Assembly (NCBI RefSeq): GCF_014191985.1
Contig: NZ_JACHXI010000005.1
Location: 1-64,000 of the forward strand
DNA: 64,000 nt
Source: Azomonas macrocytogenes
Lineage (GTDB): Bacteria; Pseudomonadota; Gammaproteobacteria; Pseudomonadales; Pseudomonadaceae
Direction of reading: 5' to 3'
The notes beneath the pieces are model-generated. The model made no database searches. It saw only the letters and a list, made by a program, of their open reading frames with translations, and was not told the origin of the DNA. Position 1 is the first letter of the stretch, and every line of letters begins with the position of its first letter. Both the position numbers and the translations under genes were made by a program. This document shows positions 8,269-16,949 of this stretch, piece by piece.

Positions 8269-8450
8269 TGCCGGCTATGTCTCACGATGCGTTTTTGCTG
8301 GTCATCCCGCTCGCGCCGAGCATGACCACCCTGTTTTCCAGGCTGGTGGCTGCAGTCATGGCGAATACCGGCAACCAGCCTGCCAGTGCTTGCTCCGGTG
8401 TTTATTTTGCTGCTGGCGATGGTGCTATGAGAACGAACGGCACGGTATGA
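8269..8450 (+). pseudogene. Short open frame with strong RBS, possible gluconate permease remnant
   Basis: A 60-codon frame preceded by AGGAGG seven bases before the ATG. Its N-terminus, MPAMSHDAFLLVIPLA, resembles the first residues of GntP-type gluconate permeases (MSHD-FLL...), but nothing after residue 15 matches and no transmembrane pattern of a permease follows. It sits between a GntR-like operator and the gluconate dehydrogenase operon, and follows a gluconokinase remnant, the gntK-then-permease order of gluconate loci. I read it as the 5' end of a deleted permease gene. It could instead be a small unrelated protein or a translated leader. Confidence 0.3.
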
Positions 8451-8497
8451 CCGGCCTTTTCAATAACGTGGTCAATTAGCCTGAATCTGGAGTAATC

Positions 8498-9235
8498 ATG
8501 TCTAACGAAGACAGTCCCAACGAACGGCGGGATTTCCTGCGTAAATCCCTGACGCTGATTCCCGTTGTCACCCTGGCTGGCGCTAGTCTTGCCAGCCCCC
8601 TATCAGCGCAGGAATCGAGTGCAAAGCACGACGCGAACAAGCCTGCCGCCCCTGCGTCACACTACGAACCCAGTTATTTCACGGCTGAGGAGTGGACGTT
8701 CCTGCATGCCGCCGTAGCGCGATTGATTCCCACCGACGAACGCGGGCCGGGGGCGATCGAGGCCGGAGTGCCGGAGTATATCGACCGGCAGATGGGCACT
8801 TCGTATGCCAATGGCTCGCTGTGGTACATGCAGGGACCATTCAATGCCAACGCAGCGCCGGAATTTGGCTATCAGCTCAAGCTGTCACCCAAGGAAGTCT
8901 ATCGCCTGGGTATCGCGGCGGCGGACAACTGGTGCCATCAGCAACACGGCAAGCTCTTTGCCCAGCTCGATGCAGCGACTCAGGACGCGGCGCTCAAGCA
9001 GTTCGAGTCGGGCAAGGTCGCCTTCGAACAACTGCCGGCGAAAACCTTTTTCACCCAGTTGCTGCAAAACACCAAGGAAGGGTTTTTCTGCGACCCCATG
9101 CATGGCGGCAACAAGAACATGGTCGGCTGGAAACTGATCAACTTCCCCGGCGCTCGCGCCGATTTCATGGATTGGGTGGAGCGTGACGAGCGTTATCCCT
9201 TCCCACCGGTTTCCATTCGCGGAGAAAGGGCATAA
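8498..9235 (+). CDS. Gluconate 2-dehydrogenase, small (gamma) subunit with Tat signal
   Basis: A 245-residue protein starting with a twin-arginine signal (RRDFLRKSLTLIPVVTLAGA, residues 10-29), so it is exported folded. The mature part matches gluconate 2-dehydrogenase subunit 3: YFTAEEWTFLHAAVARLIP, then GAIEAGVPEYIDRQM and a C-terminal GFFCDPMHGGNKNMVGWKLI. It is the partner and Tat escort of the flavoprotein subunit encoded two bases downstream. The three-gene order gamma-flavoprotein-cytochrome is the membrane dehydrogenase that oxidises gluconate to 2-ketogluconate in the periplasm and passes electrons to ubiquinone. Related sugar-acid or sorbitol dehydrogenases share the layout, so the exact substrate is inferred. 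Confidence 0.9.
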   Translation: MSNEDSPNERRDFLRKSLTLIPVVTLAGASLASPLSAQESSAKHDANKPAAPASHYEPSYFTAEEWTFLHAAVARLIPTDERGPGAIEAGVPEYIDRQMGTSYANGSLWYMQGPFNANAAPEFGYQLKLSPKEVYRLGIAAADNWCHQQHGKLFAQLDAATQDAALKQFESGKVAFEQLPAKTFFTQLLQNTKEGFFCDPMHGGNKNMVGWKLINFPGARADFMDWVERDERYPFPPVSIRGERA

Positions 9236-9237
9236 AG

Positions 9238-11025
9238 ATGGCAACTTCGATGAAAAAGGCCGATGCGGTGATCGTCGGCTTTGGCTGGGCCGGCGCGATC
9301 ATGGCGAAGGAATTGACCGAGGCGGGGCTCAATGTCGTGGCCCTGGAACGCGGACCGATGCAGGATACCTACCCGGAAGGCTCCTATCCGCAGGTAATCG
9401 ACGAGCTTACCTACAACATCCGCCGCAAGCTCTTCCAAGATATTTCCAAGGAAACTGTCACCATTCGCCACGGCGTCAACGACGTGGCCCTGCCCAATCG
9501 CCAACTGGGTGCCTTCCTGCCCGGTAACGGCGTGGGAGGCGCGGGCGTGCACTGGTCCGGCGTGCATTTTCGGGTCGATCCGGTGGAACTGCGTATGCGC
9601 AGCCATTACGAGGAACGCTACGGCAAGAAGTTCATCCCGGAAGGCATGACCATCCAGGACTTCGGCGTGACCTACGAAGAGCTGGAGCCGTATTTCGACT
9701 TCGCCGAGAAGGTGTTCGGCACCTCCGGCACGGCCTGGACCATCAACGGCAAGAATGTTGGCGAAGGTAAAGGGGGCAATCCGTTCGCGCCTGACCGTTC
9801 CACCGATTTCCCTCTGGTGGCACAGAAAAATACCATCTCGGCCCAGTTGTTCCAGAAAGCGGCGACAGAGGTAGGTTATCACCCGTACAACCTGCCTTCG
9901 GCCAACACATCCGGCCCTTACACCAACCCCTATGGCGCGCAGATGGGCCCATGCAACTTCTGCGGATTTTGCAGCGGCTATGTCTGTTACATGTATTCCA
10001 AGGCGTCGCCGAATCTGAATATCCTGCCAGCCCTCAAGCAGGAGCCGAAATTCGAGCTGCGTACCAACGCCTATGTGCTGCGGGTCAATCTCGACAGCGA
10101 CAAGCGCCGCGCTACCGGGGTGACGTACGTGGACGCTCAGGGCCAGGAAATCGAGCAGCCGGCGGATCTTGTGATCCTCAGCGCCTTCCAGTTCCATAAC
10201 GTGCGCCTGATGCTGCTTTCCGGTATCGGCAAGCCCTACGATCCGAAGACCGGCGAAGGTGTCGTGGGCAAGAATTTCGCCTACCAGAACATGGCGACCA
10301 TCAAAGCCTATTTCGACAAGGACGCCCACCATACCAACCCCTTTATCGGGGCCGGCGGCAACGGTGTGGCGGTGGACGATTTCAACGCCGATAACTTCGA
10401 CCATGGCCCGCACGGCTTCGTCGGTGGTTCGCCATTCTGGGTCAACCAGGCTGGCACCCGGCCCATCGCCGGCATCAACAACCCGCCCGGTACGCCGGAG
10501 TGGGGCAGCCAGTGGAAAGCCGCAGCCGCCGATTACTACACCCATCAGTTGTCGATGGACGCCCACGGCGCGCATCAGTCCTATCGCGACAACTATCTGG
10601 ATCTCGATCCGACCTACAAGGACGCTTACGGCCAGCCGCTTCTGCGCATGACCTTCGACTGGAAGGAAAACGATCTGCGGATGACCCAGTTCATGGTGGA
10701 AAAGATGAAGAAGATCGCCGAGGCGATGAATCCCAAGGCCCTCAAGGTATCGGTCAAGGGGGCTGGCAGCCACTTCAATACCGCCAGCTACCAGACCACA
10801 CACCTCAACGGTGGCGCGATCATGGGCACCGATCCGAAGACCAGTGCGGTGAACAAGTACTTGCAGAGCTGGGATGTACCCAATGTCTTCGTGCCCGGTG
10901 CATCAGCCTTCCCGCAAGGTCTGGGCTACAACCCCACCGGCCTGGTGGCGGCACTGACCTACTGGTCGGCTCGTGCAATCCGCGAGCAATACCTGAAAAA
11001 TCCCGGCCCGCTGGTACAGGCATAA
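9238..11025 (+). CDS. Gluconate 2-dehydrogenase, GMC flavoprotein (catalytic) subunit
   Basis: A 595-residue GMC-family oxidoreductase. The dinucleotide-binding motif VIVGFGWAGAIMAKEL (residues 11-26, glycines 14, 16 and 19) binds FAD. NGVGGAGVHWSG near residue 100 is the second FAD-contacting element, and the C-terminal region (SHFNTASYQTTHLNGGAIMG, then GYNPTGLVAALTYWSA) carries the conserved His/Asn area of the family. A Cys-rich segment GPCNFCGFCSGYVC lies near residue 238, as in FeS-containing relatives. It lacks its own signal and is probably exported with the Tat-bearing gamma subunit. It starts two bases after that gene and is followed 12 bp later by the cytochrome subunit. Confidence 0.93.
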   Translation: MATSMKKADAVIVGFGWAGAIMAKELTEAGLNVVALERGPMQDTYPEGSYPQVIDELTYNIRRKLFQDISKETVTIRHGVNDVALPNRQLGAFLPGNGVGGAGVHWSGVHFRVDPVELRMRSHYEERYGKKFIPEGMTIQDFGVTYEELEPYFDFAEKVFGTSGTAWTINGKNVGEGKGGNPFAPDRSTDFPLVAQKNTISAQLFQKAATEVGYHPYNLPSANTSGPYTNPYGAQMGPCNFCGFCSGYVCYMYSKASPNLNILPALKQEPKFELRTNAYVLRVNLDSDKRRATGVTYVDAQGQEIEQPADLVILSAFQFHNVRLMLLSGIGKPYDPKTGEGVVGKNFAYQNMATIKAYFDKDAHHTNPFIGAGGNGVAVDDFNADNFDHGPHGFVGGSPFWVNQAGTRPIAGINNPPGTPEWGSQWKAAAADYYTHQLSMDAHGAHQSYRDNYLDLDPTYKDAYGQPLLRMTFDWKENDLRMTQFMVEKMKKIAEAMNPKALKVSVKGAGSHFNTASYQTTHLNGGAIMGTDPKTSAVNKYLQSWDVPNVFVPGASAFPQGLGYNPTGLVAALTYWSARAIREQYLKNPGPLVQA

Positions 11026-11037
11026 GGAGGAGCTGTC

Positions 11038-12372
11038 GTGAAAACTTTCTTCTCCGCCCTGGCCCTGGGTCTGTTCGCACTGCCGGCAATGGCTCGCGAA
11101 GTAAACGATGCCGACCTGGTGAGCAAAGGCGAATATCTGTCACGGGCCGGCGATTGCGTGGCCTGTCACACCGCGAAAGGCGGCAAGCCGTTCGCGGGCG
11201 GCCTGCCGATGGAAACACCGATCGGCATCATCTACTCCACCAATATCACACCGGACAAGGAAACCGGCATCGGTAGCTACAGCTACGAAGACTTCGACAA
11301 GGCTGTGCGCCATGGCGTAGCCAAATCGGGCAGCACACTCTACCCGGCCATGCCCTATCCCTCCTATGCCAGCGTGACGGAAACCGACATGCGCGCGCTG
11401 TATGCCTACTTCATGCAAGGCGTCGAGCCAGTGCCGCAAGCTAACCTGGATAGCGAAATCCCCTGGCCGTTGTCCATGCGCTGGCCATTGGCGATCTGGC
11501 GTACGCTGTTCGCGCCGAAAGTGGCGGATTTCCAACCCACCCCAGGGCAGGATCCGATCATCACCCGTGGCGCCTACCTGGTGGAAGGCCTGGGTCACTG
11601 TGGCGCCTGCCATACACCAAGGGCCATCACCATGCAGGAGAAGGCCCTGTCGCCAGCCGACGGTGATGAATTTCTTGCCGGTAGCGCACCACTGGAAGGC
11701 TGGATCGCCAAGAACCTGCGCGGCGATCACAAGGATGGCCTCGGCAGTTGGAGCGAAGAGCAACTGGTGCAGTTCTTCAAAACCGGCCGTACGCCGAATA
11801 CCGCGGTCTTCGGTGGCATGACCGATGTCGTCGAGCACAGCCTGCAATACATGACCGATGCCGACCTTATCGCCATGGCCCGCTATCTGAAATCGCTACC
11901 GGCCAAGGACCCGAACGACAAGCCCTTCCAGGCCGATGTCCGGATTGCCGAGGCGCTGTGGAAAGGGGATGACAGTGCTCGTGGTGCAGCGATCTATGTC
12001 GACAACTGTGCAGCCTGCCACCGTACCGATGGCCAAGGTTATGAGCGGGTATTCCCGGCGCTGGCGGGCAACCCGGTCCTGCAAACGGATGATCCGACCT
12101 CGTTGATCCATATCGTGCTGAGCGGCGGCACCTTGCCGGGTCTCAATCACGCGCCGTCGACCATCGTGATGCCACCATTCGGTTGGCGGTTGACGGACGA
12201 GCAGGTGGCCGACGTGATCAGCTTCATTCGTACCAGTTGGGGTAACCAAGGTACACCGGTTGCTGCCAAGGCCGTCGCCAAACTGCGCAACAACGGTAAC
12301 CGTACGACCTCCGGCACTGATATAGGCTGGGTTTCCGGCTCCGCTGAAGCGGCTGCTGCAACCCACCACTAA
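11038..12372 (+). CDS. Gluconate 2-dehydrogenase, triheme cytochrome c subunit
   Basis: A 444-residue protein with a Sec signal peptide (MKTFFSALALGLFALPAMA) and three CXXCH heme-attachment sites: CVACH (40-44), CGACH (188-192) and CAACH (324-328). This is the usual triheme subunit that takes electrons from the flavoprotein and hands them to ubiquinone at the periplasmic face. It starts with GTG, preceded by AGGAGG. The C-terminus after residue 415 is a short Ala/Thr/His-rich tail. It ends the operon; a strong hairpin follows at 12408. Confidence 0.93.
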   Translation: MKTFFSALALGLFALPAMAREVNDADLVSKGEYLSRAGDCVACHTAKGGKPFAGGLPMETPIGIIYSTNITPDKETGIGSYSYEDFDKAVRHGVAKSGSTLYPAMPYPSYASVTETDMRALYAYFMQGVEPVPQANLDSEIPWPLSMRWPLAIWRTLFAPKVADFQPTPGQDPIITRGAYLVEGLGHCGACHTPRAITMQEKALSPADGDEFLAGSAPLEGWIAKNLRGDHKDGLGSWSEEQLVQFFKTGRTPNTAVFGGMTDVVEHSLQYMTDADLIAMARYLKSLPAKDPNDKPFQADVRIAEALWKGDDSARGAAIYVDNCAACHRTDGQGYERVFPALAGNPVLQTDDPTSLIHIVLSGGTLPGLNHAPSTIVMPPFGWRLTDEQVADVISFIRTSWGNQGTPVAAKAVAKLRNNGNRTTSGTDIGWVSGSAEAAAATHH

Positions 12373-12407
12373 CCAGCCGTGACCTGCTAAACGGCCATTA
12401 CCACGGT

Positions 12408-12442
12408 CTTTTCGCATCGGGTGAACATCCCGGTGCGAAAAG
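12408..12442 (+). terminator. Hairpin after the gluconate dehydrogenase operon
   Basis: CTTTTCGCATCGGG pairs with CCCGGTGCGAAAAG across a seven-base loop; 13 pairs are Watson-Crick and one is G-T. There is no T-run after the stem on the plus strand, so it is a terminator-like hairpin or mRNA 3' stabiliser rather than a textbook terminator. Confidence 0.55.
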
Positions 12443-12566
12443 CTCCGCTCTCCGAGCGATTGCTCAAAATGGCGCGGACCGTGCCATCCCTCATCACGAA
12501 TAGTTCAGCCGCAAGCATCCTTTCCCGATAGCGGTGCAAGTATCGACAGCTACCCAGCGGCCCTGC

Positions 12567-13625
12567 TCAGCGCAACAGATACGTCTGCAATTCCATCCGC
12601 TTCACGTAGTAATCCAGATACCACTCGATATATCGGGAAACGCCCAGCTCTACGGAAATGGACGGCTGATAGCCAAAGGCATCCTGTAATCTGCTGCAGT
12701 CGGCGAAGGTCCCGTGGACATCGCCAGGTTGTCTGGGCAGGTAGCGGGCATTCGCCTTCTTGTTCAGGCATTTTTCGATCACGCCGATGTATTCACTGAG
12801 TTTCACCGGCGAGCCGCAACCGATATTGAACAAGCGATAAGGTTTATGGCTGGTGGCCGGATTCGGATTCGCGCTATCCCAAGCCGGGTCGGGCCGGGCG
12901 ATATTGTCCGTGGCGAGCAGAATGCCGGTAACGATATCGTCGATATAGGTGAAATCCCGGAAGTGGTCGCCGTAGTTGTAGACCTCAATGGTCTCGCCTT
13001 TGTAGATGCGATCCACGAAGCGGAACAAGGCCATGTCGGGCCGCCCCCAGGGACCGTAGACGGTGAAAAAGCGCAGGCCGGTGGTGGGTAGATCGAACAG
13101 ATGACTGTAGCTGTGCGCCATCAGCTCGTTGGCGCGCTTGGTCGCTGCGTAGAATTGCAGGGGATGATCGGCGCGATGTTCTTCCTTGAACGGCATGCTG
13201 GTATTGGCACCATAGACACTGCTGGTGCTGGCGTAGACCAGATGGGCGATTTCGTGGTCCCGGCAGGCCTCGAGGATATGGGTGAATCCCACCAGATTGC
13301 TCTGCATGTAGGCACGTGGATTTTCCAGCGAATAGCGTATGCCGGCCTGGGCGGCAAGGTGGATGACTCGGTCGAATGGCAGGCGCCCGAATGCATCGTC
13401 CACAGCAGCGCTGTCGGCGATATCGGCTTCGATGAAGTGGAAGGCTCCTGCGTCCTTATCTTTGCCGGCAATCAGCTCCAGCAGGGCCAGGCGGCTACGC
13501 TTGAGGTTGCGATCGTAGTAGTCATTGACGTTATCGATGCCGACCACGGTATCGCCACGCTGCAGCAGCAGCCGGGCTACATGAAAACCGATGAAACCGG
13601 CAACACCGGTAACCAATACGTTCAT
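12567..13625 (-). CDS. NAD-dependent epimerase, UDP-glucuronate 4-epimerase type
   Basis: A 352-residue short-chain dehydrogenase/epimerase. It has the glycine motif GVAGFIG (7-13), the cue [10 protein letters not shown] typical of the UDP-glucuronate epimerase (CapI/LspL) branch, the Ser-rich active-site segment YASTSSVYG, and the catalytic Tyr159-x3-Lys163 (YAATK). [18 protein letters not shown] and DFTYIDDIV are also diagnostic. It would interconvert UDP-glucuronate and UDP-galacturonate for surface polysaccharide. The adjacent gene on the same strand, 32 bp upstream, is a glycan-polymerase-like fusion, so the two probably form a small envelope-glycan operon. Only the exact sugar is in doubt. 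Confidence 0.88.
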   Translation of the reverse strand: MNVLVTGVAGFIGFHVARLLLQRGDTVVGIDNVNDYYDRNLKRSRLALLELIAGKDKDAGAFHFIEADIADSAAVDDAFGRLPFDRVIHLAAQAGIRYSLENPRAYMQSNLVGFTHILEACRDHEIAHLVYASTSSVYGANTSMPFKEEHRADHPLQFYAATKRANELMAHSYSHLFDLPTTGLRFFTVYGPWGRPDMALFRFVDRIYKGETIEVYNYGDHFRDFTYIDDIVTGILLATDNIARPDPAWDSANPNPATSHKPYRLFNIGCGSPVKLSEYIGVIEKCLNKKANARYLPRQPGDVHGTFADCSRLQDAFGYQPSISVELGVSRYIEWYLDYYVKRMELQTYLLR

Positions 13626-13657
13626 AAACTGCCTCGAAAAAGATAAAACCGCTTTGC

Positions 13658-15448
13658 TCAGGCTCGGCGCTGCTGAGTATCCTGGCGACTTTCAATTTCC
13701 CCCGCGCCGATTTGCCGGAGAAATCCGACAATCGCATCCGCCCCACGCGCGCCGCTCTGGCCTGGCTCAATCAGGCCAAGGGTTGCCTGCAGGTAATCAC
13801 GCTGGCGCTGTTCGAAATCCTGATAGTGCCGGACCGCCTCGTCGATGACCTTGTCCAAATCAGCAATATCGGTCACCACCGGGCCGAGGTTCCAGAAGCG
13901 ATAGTGCACATCATCCTGCCAGGCAACGTTGCGCGGATTGAGGAAGATGCAGGGCCGGGGCCGGGTGACGAACTCGACCACCTGACTGCTGACATCGCCG
14001 ATGTAGATATCCGCCGCCAGGGTATAGGTCATATCGACGCAACGATCGCTACCCAGGTCAATGAGCATGTGCGGATAACGCTGATATTCGCACAAGGCCG
14101 CGTACTTCTCCGGAGTCGGTGGATCAAACATGCGGATATGCGGGGCAAAGATCAGGTTGTAACCAGTGCTTTGGGCAAAGTAATCGAGCACCTGGCGGCC
14201 AACCAGCGGCCAGGACGATAGCTCTTGTTCGAAATGCGGGTTGTAGAGCACGGTCGGCCGGTCGTTATCGAACAACCGCGGCCGGTTACCATGTTGCAGC
14301 GTGATCCAATCAAGCTTGGCATAAATACCGGCAGCGAAGCGGCCAGGCGCCGTATAGCCTAATTCGAGCAGGCGACTGGCCTCCTTATTGCCAGGCAGCA
14401 GCAGAAAATCGAAAAACGCCAGCTCCGGAGCATAGGCTACCGCACGATCACCAGCGCCGTGCTTGGTACCGATCAGTTTCAGGCTCGATGGACAGATCTC
14501 GCGCAGATACAGTGACGTCCGTTCGGGCGTCACCAATGCATCAAAACCGGAAAAGTACAGCTGGTTGGCGCGCAGAACCCGCTTCTTGCTGCCGACCAAC
14601 CGATCCCGGTTGCGAATCCAGGCGGACCAGGGGCGATACAGGTGATCGTAATGCAACGGTACCGGACCGACCCGTTCTTCGATCAGCCGGCGAGCGAAGC
14701 GTAGATTCTGCGCAAACCCGGCGAGATGTACCTCCATGTCCGGATAGCGCTGCGCCAGGGCAACCGCGATCGGCAGGGAATGGAAGATCTGATGAACCTG
14801 AGCAATGAAAGGAAAGCAGATTCGCACAGGCACGCGAACCGGATCTGTCGCCTTTGCCCAGCGCTGTAACCGGTTGTGGCAGGTGGCATGGACATCCATC
14901 CGCGACAAGCGCGCCAGGACCATGGCCAGACTGTAGGCGAGCAGGGCGGTCATGCTGCAACTGTCGATCACTGCCTGCAGGCTGGATTGCAGGCCATCGA
15001 GCAGCCCGTTGCCGATCCAGGCCAGCGACATGACAACCTGGGCAACGACGCCGACCCACAGAAGCGTCTCAATCGGATAGTGGCTCAGATAGAGCAGGAG
15101 ACAGCGAAACAACAGGACGGTAGCCAGCACCCAGGCCAGGATGATCAGGAAAATGAAGAAGAATCCCCGGTAATCCAGCGTATCGACAGCCGTCTCGGCG
15201 CACCAGATCAATAGCATGCCCGCACACCCCATCAGCCACTGCCGGCGGACCAGCAGATTGCTCCATCTGCTGACAAGCTGGAAAACCGCGAAGGCCAGCC
15301 CCAGCGAACGCAGCAGATCGCTGGAGATTTCCAGCGGCGGCATGGCCGCCAGCATGACTCCGCAAAACTGCGCAACGATCACTATCAACAGATAGAGCAG
15401 GGCAGTGACCGGCAGCATCAGCGACCAGTTATTCAGGCTAGCAGGCAT
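13658..15448 (-). CDS. Membrane protein fused to CDP-glycerol glycerophosphotransferase-like domain
   Basis: A 596-residue protein. The first ~190 residues form about six hydrophobic segments (for example [20 protein letters not shown] and [20 protein letters not shown]). The rest is soluble and resembles the TagB/TagF/CDP-glycerol glycerophosphotransferase family: [55 protein letters not shown] and the family-typical [16 protein letters not shown] near the end. The ATG at 15448 is preceded by GGAG; a longer frame to 15532 has no better start. It probably transfers polyol-phosphate or a related unit onto surface glycan. The domain join is the unusual point. AT-rich DNA lies upstream. Confidence 0.75.
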   Translation of the reverse strand: MPASLNNWSLMLPVTALLYLLIVIVAQFCGVMLAAMPPLEISSDLLRSLGLAFAVFQLVSRWSNLLVRRQWLMGCAGMLLIWCAETAVDTLDYRGFFFIFLIILAWVLATVLLFRCLLLYLSHYPIETLLWVGVVAQVVMSLAWIGNGLLDGLQSSLQAVIDSCSMTALLAYSLAMVLARLSRMDVHATCHNRLQRWAKATDPVRVPVRICFPFIAQVHQIFHSLPIAVALAQRYPDMEVHLAGFAQNLRFARRLIEERVGPVPLHYDHLYRPWSAWIRNRDRLVGSKKRVLRANQLYFSGFDALVTPERTSLYLREICPSSLKLIGTKHGAGDRAVAYAPELAFFDFLLLPGNKEASRLLELGYTAPGRFAAGIYAKLDWITLQHGNRPRLFDNDRPTVLYNPHFEQELSSWPLVGRQVLDYFAQSTGYNLIFAPHIRMFDPPTPEKYAALCEYQRYPHMLIDLGSDRCVDMTYTLAADIYIGDVSSQVVEFVTRPRPCIFLNPRNVAWQDDVHYRFWNLGPVVTDIADLDKVIDEAVRHYQDFEQRQRDYLQATLGLIEPGQSGARGADAIVGFLRQIGAGEIESRQDTQQRRA

Positions 15449-16276
15449 GACATGTCGTCTCCGGCAGATCGAAGAGAAAAAAGGATAGAACGGGGATATA
15501 TCCAATCGCTCGAGATAATGCGGCTGCTTCACGGCAGCTTTCCGCTTCCATTAGTGGCGTTCGCGTTACGCGATGATGGACCTGGCACAGTGGTTTGACG
15601 AGAGGCATGGCATCTCTGCATTCACGTACAACCGGCTGCAGACAGTTCAGGAAATTGTAGGTGCAGTAAAAACCGAGCCAGCTCGGTGCCATCCATGACC
15701 TGCCGGAAAACAAGGTTACCGTAGTCGATTACAGGGACGATGAAGCACAGCCATCAGAAATCAGCAAAAATATTACGTACCATGAAATACATATCTTATC
15801 GACGTTAAAAGCCGGGATAAAAACCAGCAAATCACAAAAGAATTTCGACCAATCGGATTGCTGGTTCAAGCAATCAACTATTCGACCAGTACACTAAAAT
15901 TCTAAGACCAATATAAGCTATTGATTTATAAAGTATAATTTATATTTAAAGAAATTTGATTTATCTTTTATTGATTTATCAACGGTATTTAACGGGAGCT
16001 AAAAACCAATATATTGAGTTCGTACTCACCGCAGTACATTCGAAATAGGCCTAGAAATGGCGTACTGCTAATTTTTCAGTACACCAGAATCAAGATAGGG
16101 TTCGCCCATGGCTGGGCTGCTAGAGGCTTGTGTGGTTATTGGTTAATTCCAGTTTGGATACGGACTCCGGCGTCACAAGGAGTCATAGCAAGCATATGGC
16201 GAACAGTGGCAACGCCGTATTGGCACCACGAACGCCGCAATTGGCCAATCGAATCAACCAAACAGGCTACTTATCA
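15449..16276. other. 828-bp AT-rich spacer with three TTGATTTAT repeats
   Basis: No open frame here has a family match or convincing ribosome binding site. From about 15740 to 16010 the composition is strongly A+T rich against a GC-rich background. It contains three direct copies of TTGATTTAT (15921-15929, 15956-15964, 15971-15979). Such DNA upstream of glycan genes is typical of transferred regions bound by H-NS-like silencers (MvaT in Pseudomonas); that role is inference. Confidence 0.5.
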
Positions 16277-16819
16277 TCACCGCGCGTAACCTTCCGCCAG
16301 ATACCGGTCCTTCAGCTTTACGTAGTTACTGGCGGTGTATCTGAAGAACGCCAATTCCTTTTCCGTCAGCGGGCGCACCTGTTTCACCGGGCTGCCGACG
16401 TAAAGGTAACCGCTTGCCAGCGTCTTGCCCGGCGGCACCAGGCTGCCGGCGCCGATCACCACCTCGTCCTCGATCACTGCGCCGTCCAATACGATGGTGC
16501 CCATCCCGACCAGGACGCGATTGCCGATGGTGCAGCCATGCAGCGTTACCTGATGGCCGACGGTTACCTCATCGCCGAGGTTTAGCGGAAAGCCTTCCGC
16601 CTTGTAGGGACCGGCATGGGTGATGTGCAGGACGCTGCCATCCTGAATGCTGCAGCGGGCACCGATATGGATGCGATGCATATCGCCACGAATGACCGCC
16701 ATGGGCCACACCGAGGTATCGTTGCCCAACTTCACATCGCCCAGAACGACTGCCGATACATCGACAAATACCCGTTCGCCCAATTGCGGGACCATACCCT
16801 CGAACGTTCGAATCGCCAC
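16277..16819 (-). CDS. Gamma carbonic anhydrase family protein (left-handed beta-helix)
   Basis: A 180-residue protein of the gamma-carbonic-anhydrase/YrdA type. Hexapeptide repeats run through GDVKLGNDTSVWPMAVIRGD, IGARCSIQDGSVLHITH, VTVGHQVTLHGCTIGNRVLVG and VIEDEVVIGAGSLV. The three zinc ligands are visible as His in VLHITH, VTVGHQ and TLHGC. I chose a GTG start (VAIRTFEGMVPQ) because an AGAGG site lies eight bases before it and the conserved domain begins there; an upstream extension to 16963 would run into the prlC promoter. Catalysis of CO2 hydration is not proven for many members. It is divergent from prlC, its neighbour in many Pseudomonas genomes. Confidence 0.92.
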   Translation of the reverse strand: MAIRTFEGMVPQLGERVFVDVSAVVLGDVKLGNDTSVWPMAVIRGDMHRIHIGARCSIQDGSVLHITHAGPYKAEGFPLNLGDEVTVGHQVTLHGCTIGNRVLVGMGTIVLDGAVIEDEVVIGAGSLVPPGKTLASGYLYVGSPVKQVRPLTEKELAFFRYTASNYVKLKDRYLAEGYAR

Positions 16820-16949
16820 GATAGAAACCTCTTTGCTGTGACAAGGATGAATTCTTCCTAGAATGGCCCCATATGGACTGCAATAAAGCAGCGGAGCCTT
16901 TCCGTCTGCCGCAGTCATATCGATAAACCCGTCTTCGTCAAGGTGAACC

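Noticed and set aside
9193-10803. A 536-codon open frame antisense to the gluconate dehydrogenase flavoprotein
   Set aside because: Same type of shadow; the sense strand carries an unambiguous GMC oxidoreductase.
16014-16289. A 91-codon plus-strand frame in the AT-rich spacer
   Set aside because: No ribosome binding site or family match, and it runs into the 3' end of the carbonic anhydrase gene.
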